Positions 56,675-64,000 of a DNA stretch of 64,000 nucleotides are shown here, one piece after another. The notes below the pieces were generated by a model that saw only the letters and a program-made list of their open reading frames with translations, did not search any database and was not told the DNA's origin. The DNA comes from Atopobium sp. oral taxon 416 (GTDB taxonomy: Bacteria; Actinomycetota; Coriobacteriia; Coriobacteriales; Atopobiaceae). Made by a program: the position numbers and the translations under genes. Positions within the stretch are counted from its first letter, which is position 1, and each line of letters begins with the position of its first letter. The stretch spans positions 2,108,001-2,172,000 of the forward strand of contig NZ_CP072380.1 of NCBI RefSeq assembly GCF_018128285.1, in the 5' to 3' direction.

Positions 56675-58990
56675 CTATGCCTCGTTGTCATGGCGTCTGC
56701 GGCAAATCCATGCCCGTGTCAGTAGTAGAAGTACTGCCCCACCTGTGGCAATCAATCCGTCGAAGCCGGAGGCATCGGAAAGCGGCATTGCAGCCACAGA
56801 CATACAGTGATAGGTCGTGCTGCTCTCGCCATAGTTATCCTGGTTGCCAACTTTGTCGATTGTCGCTGTATTGAAGTGATCGGTTTTCCCAGTTACAGGA
56901 TTCTTGCGGACTACTGGGATAGTGGTGTCTACCTTACCGCCAGACGACAGCGTACTCACATCGAACTCAAGAGTGTTGTCATCAATCTGATATGAGACAT
57001 AGGATTGACTGCTAATCTTGATCCCCGCTTTAATTCCAAGCGAATCAGACGATACAGTCATGACAGATGGATCATCGAGCGACAAACTATCAGGCAGGCA
57101 ATCAGTCACGTGCATGTCTCTCACATTGGGAAGCGAAGTGTCGGTAGCTTTGTTCTCAAAAGTGAACGTGTAAGTAAGCTACTTGTTTGCATCATTGCCA
57201 ATCTCTGTAGGATGGCCCTGCGTACCGGAATTGGGATCACAGGTCTTGGTGATATCCAAATTTGCAACCAGAAGCGTAACTCTCCTGTTCGCGATCTATG
57301 TCGTAATGGCATCGCTCGCTGCAGGAGCGTTACCTACAAACATGCGCTTACTTATAGCGGCCTCATTTGTTTCGATCGTGTCAGCATAGGTGGAATCAGC
57401 CGTAGCCTTCAGCCGAATATAAGCGACAAGCGTCCCCTTCTTGTCCAGGACAAAATCATGGCCGGTATCTGTTTTGCGGCAATCGATAGCTATAGCTTTA
57501 ACAGTGGAGAGGTCATCAGAGATTTTCGCGGTCCATATGCCGCTGCCCAAAGACCATGTCTGACCCGTTAGCGTCTGCATCATGTAGTAAATGACTGGTT
57601 TGCATGTGTCGGTCGTCTTCGAACTGTTAGCATCATAAGCGACTTTGCCACTGGCGGAATTAGCATTCTGAGTGCAACAGAATAGCGCCAGGCAAAGGTC
57701 ATGGCGCACCTCCGAAGGCTACGATGTTGGTTGTCTCAATCAACGTCGCAAGTCAGGGAGCAATGCGCCACTACACACATCTTAGCGCTTAAGAGCGCGA
57801 CAGGATAGCCGAGCTGCACGCCGAGGGCAAGGCGGTCAGTGACATCGGCAGGGACATCGCCAGGGATAGCTCCACACTCAGCCGTAAGCTGGAAAGGAAC
57901 GGCAGGCACGCAAGGTGCAAACCGTACAAGAGGCTCTCGAGACCCAGCGTTGGCCGAGGAGGTGAGGGAGCACATCGCAGACGAGCGGTGGTCGCCCGAG
58001 CAGATAGACGAAAGGCTTTGTCTTGAGCACAGCGGCTCGTCTATCTAGCGCACCGTCGGCTCAGGCGAGCTCGATATCCTTGATGCGCCCCCACAGGACC
58101 AGCTCCGCCACCATCTGTACAGCAAGGGGAAGCAAACACACAGGGGGCACAAGGAGAGGAGGGGCAAGATCAAGGTCTCCTGCGGCATCTCAGAAAGGCC
58201 CAAGCAGGCACATGACACGCTCGTCGGCAAGCCGGGAGGGCCCTGCCTGGTGACAATCGCGGATCGCTGAGTCGCAGCTACTCGTAGGTGGCAAGGCTCA
58301 CGCGCACACGAGGTCGAGGCCACGGCTCTGTTACTCTGTTAGGCCGTGACCGCAAGACCCCCACCCCTGAGCGCGGCAAGCAGATCGCCCCCTGCGCGGA
58401 GGTGAGCGACAGGCTCGGCGATGTCCAGTTCTACTTCTGCCATCCCCACTTACCTATGACAGAAGCTAACGGTTAAAAACACCGATGTCCTCATCTGTGA
58501 GTTCTTCCCCTAAGGGCACGGACTTCTCCAAGCTCACCGATGATGAGGTACAGCGCGTATTCGGCATGATCAACGACAGGCTAAGGAAGGTCTTTGGATA
58601 CAGGATGGCCAGCGAGGTCTTTAGGGAGATGTTGCACTCAGCTTGACAATCCGCTCATCGATAGATGAGACATCTACGCTCTCTAGGCTGCCGACGGTAT
58701 TGTTCTGGTCAGAACTGAACATGTCATACAGCACAATATCGTCTGTTCGGGCACTTGCATCGGCAGTGTATTGGAGGTGATCGGTATATTCATCACTCAG
58801 GAGAACTGTGCCACTGGACTGATATGAAGGGTCATTGGCCGTTGCAACTCATTAAACAAACCCTGCCTGCAGGGCTGTCACATTTCCAAAGTCAATAACT
58901 GTCTGATCGGTAGCGGCTTCATACTTCTTCGGCCAGCCATCCTGCGCCGTGCTCTCATAGTACTTCCGATCATCAAAGCCCTTTTCGGAT
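56675..58990 (-). pseudogene. Large surface-anchored (pilin/adhesin-like) protein, broken and IS30-interrupted
   Basis: On the minus strand the gene body reads KGFDDRKYYESTAQDGWPKK and TVIDFGNVTALQAGFV, two stops, then LLSDEYTDHLQYTADASART up to the IS30 at 58653. It resumes at 57652 in register with SGKVAYDANSSKTTD and continues through two more in-frame stops to a DUF11-like repeat (VRDMHVTDCLPDSLSLDDPS). The C-terminal anchor is a hydrophobic helix (GLIATGGAVLLLL) with a basic tail (CRRRHDNEA); no clear LPxTG remains. The N-terminal part is lost at the element beginning near 58997. It probably coded for an isopeptide-type fimbrial or adhesion protein. Confidence 0.75.
57653..58653 (+). mobile_element. 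IS30-family element, copy E, diverged
   Basis: The ends GGCGGAATTAGCATTCTGAG and TTGCACTCAGCTTGACAATC match the other IS30 copies, but the interior is clearly more diverged. Pieces of the transposase are readable (RDIARDSSTLSRKLERNGRH in one frame, DERWSPEQIDERLCLEHSGS in another). It is inserted in the surface-protein gene. The exact right boundary is ambiguous by two bases. Confidence 0.82.
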
Positions 58991-58996
58991 CTCTCG

Positions 58997-59950
58997 GTAA
59001 GACCACCATTGACATCGACCCTGTTCCTCCACCAGTCCCAGAGAGGCTGGGGCATGTCGACAAGTGCGCCTCGTGTGTACATAGCTGCCTTCTGTGAGCT
59101 GTCCTGAGAACATCTCCTTGCTGTCCTGCTTCGAATGCTTCGCCTGCTTTGTCCACAGCAAGCAGGCGAAGCAAGCACTGCAGCCATTTCGTCGACACCC
59201 CATAGAGGGAAAGCAAGAACTTGCCTGAGCCTTCGCTGCATCGCATTGACAAGGCCGCTTCTCACCGTCCCTGGACTCTTTTACCACGCTTGGTGTGTAC
59301 TCAACAACGCCGAGTAAGGAAAGGATGCGCGCTATATCTTGCATGGTTGTCTGTTGCGACCCGAGAGCTGTCGGCGATGCCTGAAAGGGCAACCTTTAAC
59401 TTTGAATTGATGGACCTTCCGCGAAGTGTTGCATATTCGCTCCCCCGGCTCGCTTAGCACTCTGTGCAGACCTTCAGACTTGATATATCTCTTGAGTGCA
59501 CGGCATAACCGTGGCCTGTGTGTTATTGCGCATCTGTACAGCCGACCTTGCCCTGCTGCCCACAAGCGACTCGTCGAGGGAGAGCCCCTCTGCCTGGCAG
59601 CAGACAGAAAGGGATGTGCCTGGGAGACTGCAGGGCAGACCCCACTGCCTCAAAGAGCCTCATGCACATGGAACCCACGAGGTCCTTAAGGCTCACATGG
59701 CAGGCAAAGAGAAGCTCCTTAAGCGACATGCCCACAAGCGTGTCTTTTGCATACTTTGCCCCTGTGGTAGCGAAAAGCTTCGATATCGCTATAGCCGATC
59801 CTATCTTCACCGAGAAGGTCCTGCCACAGGAGCGGCACTTCCATGATGGCCTTGTGCAGAGTGCCCCCTACAGAAGAGGTCTGCAGATCTGTACCTTAAG
59901 CATCTTTTGGGTTTACCTGCAAGCGCAGATCCCGCTGTCTTCTTAGCGAT
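58997..59950 (-). mobile_element. Zinc-ribbon transposase remnant (IS1595-like)
   Basis: The left end GTAAGACCACCATTGAC is related to the fold-back arms at 46217. On the minus strand, SAIAISKLFATTGAKYAKDT and FACHVSLKDLVGSMCMRLFE resemble the region after the zinc ribbon in IS1595-type transposases. The rest is scrambled. The family assignment is tentative. Confidence 0.5.
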
Positions 59951-60015
59951 GCCCATCTTCTCGATCCGCTGCAGTATCATTGAGTCCGGCCCTCCCATTT
60001 CTCGATGTCTTTGTT

Positions 60016-61275
60016 GGTTCAATCCTAAAAGCTGTGGGCAGATGCCTGCGGTATAGCATCTGTACAGACAGGGAAGCGGCCATCCTCTCGAATCTTGCAT
60101 CGCAACATGTAGACTCTGAACAAGGATGGAACGCGATGACAAGTGTAGCATCCACGGCAGCCCAGCTGTCCGTCATTTCCCATGCCAGCAGGATTGCCGC
60201 TTCCGGCTTCATCCAGATCCCCTCGCATCTGGATGGCTTCGTGCAGACGGGAAAGCCTAAGGAGAGCGCACGCACGGAGGAGTTCGGCACATCGGGCAGG
60301 AGATGCAGGAAGCCAGTGCGCATCCTGTCCGTTCCAGGCAGGCCGGCAGTGTCGGATGCACCATGCTGACCCTGCTGCGGAAAGGCGATGGAGAAAAACG
60401 GGAAGGCCCCCATTGCGCTTCGGCACCTCCCTCTGGGGATGGAGAGGGTAAGGATAGAGGTCTTGCGGCCAAGATGGGCATGCAGGGAGTGCGGGAATAC
60501 CCTTACCGAGGGCGTCTTCTTCAGGGCTCCCGGCCACCGAATCACACTGCCGCCGCTCGCCTTCGCGCAGGACCTCCTTGCCCTGGGGCAGACCCTCAAG
60601 GCGGTATCGCTCACGGCAGGGCTCCACAAGAATGTGGTCAAGGCCATCGACCGGGCAAGGCTTTCTGGACTCTACACGGAGGGGGAAGGCAGCGAAAGGA
60701 CGCTCCGGAAACCGGAGCGGCAGGCAAGGTATCTGGGCGCAGATAAGTTCAAGCTGCACAATGGCCGCCGCTGCGCCACCGTGATCATCGACCTTAAGAC
60801 GGGCCATGTCCTGTGGCTTGTCCATTCCAAGAGGAGGCAGGTCGTGCATGAATTCTGCGACTTCGTGCTCGCCGAGTGGATGTTTGCATGTGGAGGCAAT
60901 CGCCTGCGACATGAACGCAGACTTCGAGTGTGCATTCCTTAAGAGGTTCCCGCACCTGGACATAGTCTACGAGTACTTCCATCTCGTGAAGAACTTCAAC
61001 GAGAAGGTGATCTGTAAGGTCAGGAAGGACGAGCAGGCAAGGCTTAAGGGACGAGGGTAGCGTCGAGGCTGCCGGGGCCCTCAAGCACCAAGTACATCCT
61101 CATGTCCAGTGCGGACACAAGGGAGAGGAAAGACCGTAATACCTTCGAGGGCAGGCTAGGGATACCCTAACGACGAATACTTCTTCCTCAAGATATTCGA
61201 TTGCCAGCAGGCGCTACTCGAAGGCTTCCAGGGCTGCTTCGTGATGGGGCCACACACAGGTTTCAGGACTGAGCC
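60016..61275 (+). mobile_element. ISL3-family element (IS204/IS1001 type), defective
   Basis: The ends GGTTCAATCCTAAAAGC and the complement of GGCTCAGTCCTGAAACC form a 17-bp imperfect inverted repeat. The longest intact frame (60388-60942) has the zinc-finger end WACRECGNTLTEGVFF, the HTH and AVSLTAGLHKNVVKAIDRAR, then LGADKFKLHNGRRCATVIID. It breaks near 60905 and continues FLKRFPHLDIVYEYFHLVKN. No target duplication is seen. Confidence 0.82.
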
Positions 61276-61387
61276 TAGAATATTTTAATTTGGTGTGAAA
61301 ACAGGATATCTGAGCTGCCCTTTTGTTGATAACAAATTAAATCGCTACAATAAGAGCGTACACGATATGTTGTGTAATGAGGAGGAT

Positions 61388-62704
61388 ATGGCCCGTCCGA
61401 CACCACATAAACGTCAGACTCCACACCCACGGGTGCAGACGCAGACTCGCAGCACTCAGCGCCCGCGGGTACACACCATAACTCACTCCTCAACCAGACA
61501 CACAACCAGCAGACAAAGAAGCTCCGAACAGGAGGTTCCGCGTACATGGAAACAGAGTGTCTCAGCATGTCGACTCGCTCCCTCTGTGGCCAGGCGTCAC
61601 GCAGCCAGTAAGCGCAGGCCGGTTAACGCTACCTACACGGTGCGCAGACCTAGATCCGATCAACGCGTTTCCCGCCAACGGCCGAGACCTGTGCCGCGAT
61701 CATCTACTGCTACGCGACGATCATATACGAGAACCTATCGGAGCCAGATACGACGACATCCGGTGCAGAGACCGGTTCGCCCCAACAATACCCTCTTTAT
61801 CGTTGTCGCAATCTTCATTGTCGGTATCGCACTGATCATCAACATCGGTGCTCACTCAGCGCAGCCCGAAGCGCAAGAACAGGTCCAGAGCGATGACCAA
61901 GATGAAATGACAGATATGTCGGGCGTCAAGCAAGGTGCCGGCGACAACTCCTTTCCAATCACCGACGATGTGAGCTTCGCAGTCGACAGCCGCGACGTAT
62001 ATTCCAATCCCTATGACTGGAGAAACCTCGAGTGGAACAAATACAATAATCTCGCCTATGAGAAAGACGGCAAGACTCTCTCCCGGGAGGGCATCGATGT
62101 CTCGCAGCACAACGGGGAGATTGACTGGAATGCTGTCAAAAAGGAAGGAATCGACTTCGCGATGGTCCGTGTAGGTGCACGCGCCAAAGATGCAGATGTG
62201 ATCATTGAAGACTCTGTCTTAGAGCAGAATTTGGAAGGCGCAAAACGAAATAATATCGCCGTCGGGGCCTATTTCTATTCACAGGCAACCAACGCCGATG
62301 AAGCACGAAACGAGGCCGAGTTTGTGCTCAGCAAGTTATCGGGTGAGGAACTTGATTACCCAATAGTCTTCGACTTTGAGCCGGAAAAAGGAGACAGAGC
62401 CTATACCCTTTCAACCGAGCAACGCACCGATATCGCAAAGGCGTTCTGCTCGACCATCAAGGGCGCCGGGTACAACTCAGCAATCTACAGCAGTTCCTCT
62501 GACTTAACCTGTCTCTACAATCTTGATGAGCTGGCACCCTATGGTTTCTGGTTGGCAGAGTATAATTACAAGCCTACCGCCGACATCGCCTTCGCCGTGT
62601 GGCAGTACACCAATCAAGGCACACTTAAGGGCATCGACGGAGCAGTCGACCTCAACATTGATTTAACTCCTGCTTTACAAGCAGGTAAAGGAGATAATTC
62701 ATGA
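61388..62704 (+). CDS. Membrane-tethered GH25 lysozyme with Arg-rich cytoplasmic tail
   Basis: I start at ATG 61388 (GAGGAGG four bases upstream), giving 438 residues. Residues 1-135 are rich in Arg, Thr, Ser, Pro and Gln (for example VSRQRPRPVPRSSTATRRSY) and should lie in the cytoplasm. One membrane helix follows (about 137-158, TLFIVVAIFIVGIALIINIG). An acidic linker leads to a glycosyl hydrolase 25 domain (about 234-430) with the catalytic Asp in GIDVSQHNGEIDW and FDFEPEKGD. GH25 muramidases cleave peptidoglycan glycan strands. A type II membrane topology implies a role in wall remodelling rather than a secreted lysin. The NUDIX gene overlaps its stop as ATGA. Confidence 0.9.
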   Translation: MARPTPHKRQTPHPRVQTQTRSTQRPRVHTITHSSTRHTTSRQRSSEQEVPRTWKQSVSACRLAPSVARRHAASKRRPVNATYTVRRPRSDQRVSRQRPRPVPRSSTATRRSYTRTYRSQIRRHPVQRPVRPNNTLFIVVAIFIVGIALIINIGAHSAQPEAQEQVQSDDQDEMTDMSGVKQGAGDNSFPITDDVSFAVDSRDVYSNPYDWRNLEWNKYNNLAYEKDGKTLSREGIDVSQHNGEIDWNAVKKEGIDFAMVRVGARAKDADVIIEDSVLEQNLEGAKRNNIAVGAYFYSQATNADEARNEAEFVLSKLSGEELDYPIVFDFEPEKGDRAYTLSTEQRTDIAKAFCSTIKGAGYNSAIYSSSSDLTCLYNLDELAPYGFWLAEYNYKPTADIAFAVWQYTNQGTLKGIDGAVDLNIDLTPALQAGKGDNS

Positions 62705-63222
62705 GCGAAATGATGGACCTGTACCTAAAGGACGGAATTAAAGCCGGCAAGGTGATTGAACGCCACGACGTTCGTCCACCCGGCTGCTATATCCTCTATG
62801 TGTTAGCCATCCTCGAGAACCAGGATGGTTGTTTTCTGATCACCAAACGTGCAGAGGACAAGCAGTGGGCCGCAGGTCAGTGGGAAATCCCTGGTGGTGG
62901 TGTCAGAGCCGGAGAAGGCTCAGAGCAGGCACTGCGCCGCGAAGTCTTTGAAGAGACCTCGCTCACGCTCGATTGCAACCAGTCACTCACCCCGGTCTAT
63001 CACTACCTCAATACTGATGAGGAACACCACGACAACTACCAGGTGGACATCTACCACCTGCGTCTGAGTCTCAATCTCTCCGATATCAAAATCGCCCACC
63101 GTGAGGTAACCGATGTACGGCTTGCCACGAAAGAAGAGATCTGCCGGCTCAATGCACAGGGGCAATTCCTTCACTATCAGCGCATCCAGGAAGCCTTGCA
63201 ACACGAGCAGGAAAGCAAATAA
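62701..63222 (+). CDS. NUDIX hydrolase
   Basis: The 173-residue protein has a Nudix box starting GGGVRAGEGSEQALRREVFE followed by ETSL, with REXXEE present. The preceding QWAAGQWEIPGG is typical of MutT-like enzymes. It hydrolyses a nucleoside diphosphate linked to another group; the substrate is unknown. Its ATG overlaps the lysozyme TGA (ATGA at 62701-62704), so translation is likely coupled. Confidence 0.9.
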   Translation: MSEMMDLYLKDGIKAGKVIERHDVRPPGCYILYVLAILENQDGCFLITKRAEDKQWAAGQWEIPGGGVRAGEGSEQALRREVFEETSLTLDCNQSLTPVYHYLNTDEEHHDNYQVDIYHLRLSLNLSDIKIAHREVTDVRLATKEEICRLNAQGQFLHYQRIQEALQHEQESK

Positions 63223-63500
63223 GTCTCAGCGTCTTCCACAATGATATGAAAAGGAGACTGCCTGTCATTCCGGTGTACGGAGATGGTAGGCAGTACTCAT
63301 CAAGGTGTTAGATAAGCAATCAGTCCATATCAGTAGCATATTCACCATTCAATATTCACCATTCATGTAGTCAGCAATTTCTGCCGAATCATTGCACTTA
63401 GTAACGAATGCCTGAAAAAATCCCTTCTTACAGTGCGCTGATATCTGTCCTGCTTAAGGGCCAGCTAGGCTATAACTGGATACGAGGCTTGACTACCATA
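63223..63500. other. Intergenic stretch after the NUDIX gene
   Basis: No gene is seen. ACTGCCT (near 63258) and AGGCAGT (near 63289) with an inner TCCG/CGGA could form a stem, but no T-tract follows. The sequence then becomes IS debris. Confidence 0.35.
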
Positions 63501-63905
63501 CGAGAGCACGATGGCAAGCAGCGATGTTCTCGCGATGTGGTAGTCCTTGGCGGTGTTGCTAACTAGCGCAGTAAGGACCTACCACCCATCTCTGGAAGAT
63601 GGAGGGCACTCGCAGTGTCCATCACGCCCAGAGGCGGTACTGGTAAGTCTTTACTCACGCCTGCTTGAAGGCTCACGGTGGGATGGCAAAGGAAACACTA
63701 CGAAAGGCTGCACTGGCAGGGTGGAGAGGCCGAGGCGGCGCTCTTCGATGCCTTGGGGCACAGCTCTTGCCCGAGGTGCAGCTTGGGGAGAATAGCGATG
63801 TTCGGCCGTGAGCTTCAAAGGGTGCGCTGCTGGCGCTGCAATGCGTGCGGGTGCACCTTCATACCGACCAGCAAGACGATCTTCAAGGTGAGCCATAATC
63901 TTTAA
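63500..63905 (+). mobile_element. Transposase zinc-ribbon fragment
   Basis: The frame near 63750-63895 reads CPRCSLGRIAMFGREL then RCWRCNACGCTFIPTSKTIF, two CxxC pairs in the arrangement of IS1595-type N-terminal domains. It stops at 63905, followed by TGTTAGACCACTGTGG, which resembles the fold-back arm at 46217. The remainder presumably lies outside the window. Confidence 0.55.
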
Positions 63906-64000
63906 CTCTGTTAGACCACTGTGGATATGAGGTCATGTCGCCTGCTCCCAGTTACTTAGGAAACGCAATCGGCATGCCCACGTAGCCTCTTCTGGTGGTC

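Overview
This window looks like part of a chromosome from a host-associated, anaerobic actinobacterium of the class Coriobacteriia (Olsenella/Atopobium/Collinsella-like). That placement is inferred from the mix of genes: a class III ribonucleotide reductase activase, a mannose-family PTS, a GGGtGRT/NifU-like pair, an archaeal-type peptidyl-tRNA hydrolase, and moderately high GC with Shine-Dalgarno starts. No rRNA or other taxonomic marker is present. The only RNA gene I can support is tRNA-Phe on the minus strand at 4357-4432.

The window mixes intact housekeeping or niche genes with an unusually dense graveyard of insertion sequences. I recognise remnants or copies of IS30 (five large copies plus fragments), IS5 (nested copies and a 100-bp MITE), ISL3 (at least four), IS1595-like, IS3, IS110, IS256 and IS21. 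Nearly all their reading frames are broken. Several host genes are also broken: a HAD phosphatase, yqeC, an OPT transporter, a MqsA-like antitoxin, fumC, tcdA, tatD and a large surface protein.

Layout. 1-2.1 kb: the end of a BceB/FtsX-type permease. 2.1-4.3 kb: IS debris. 4.3-9.9 kb: tRNA-Phe, then a minus-strand sugar-acid/Amadori-type cluster of EIIAB, EIIC, EIID, a SIS-domain deglycase, a broken HAD gene and a GntR/UTRA regulator. 10-20 kb: a region bounded by two inverted IS30 copies, holding a second SIS deglycase, yqeC remains and IS110/IS1595/IS5 debris. 20-28 kb: nrdG, a dead OPT transporter, nudC with a HAD phosphatase, a small membrane protein, a dead antitoxin, and the NifU-like/GGGtGRT operon. 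28-30.7 kb: nested IS5 copies and an IS30 end. 30.7-40.2 kb: a two-SGNH acyltransferase, an MBL hydrolase, a CDF metal transporter, Pth2, a nucleoside phosphorylase, asnS and a glutamine amidotransferase. 40.2-46.2 kb: IS debris, fumC split by an ISL3 element, malic enzyme and an alpha/beta hydrolase. 46.2-52.5 kb: fold-back DNA, IS30 interrupted by IS5, an HNH gene, a DinJ/YafQ module and more IS remnants. 52.5-56.6 kb: dead tcdA and tatD, then a glycogen synthase with a 270-residue Ala/Lys/Pro-rich extension. 56.6-61.3 kb: an IS-split surface protein and ISL3. 61.4-63.2 kb: a membrane-tethered GH25 lysozyme overlapping a NUDIX gene.

The clearest structural story is IS5 dynamics. Wherever an IS5 insertion can be read, the element sits between TA dinucleotides. 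Two insertions lie in the same CTAG about 60 bp inside the 3' end of another IS5 copy, one interrupts an IS30, and one abuts the stop codon of a deglycase gene. In fumC, removing the ISL3 copy and one of its 8-bp direct repeats restores the reading frame at that point.
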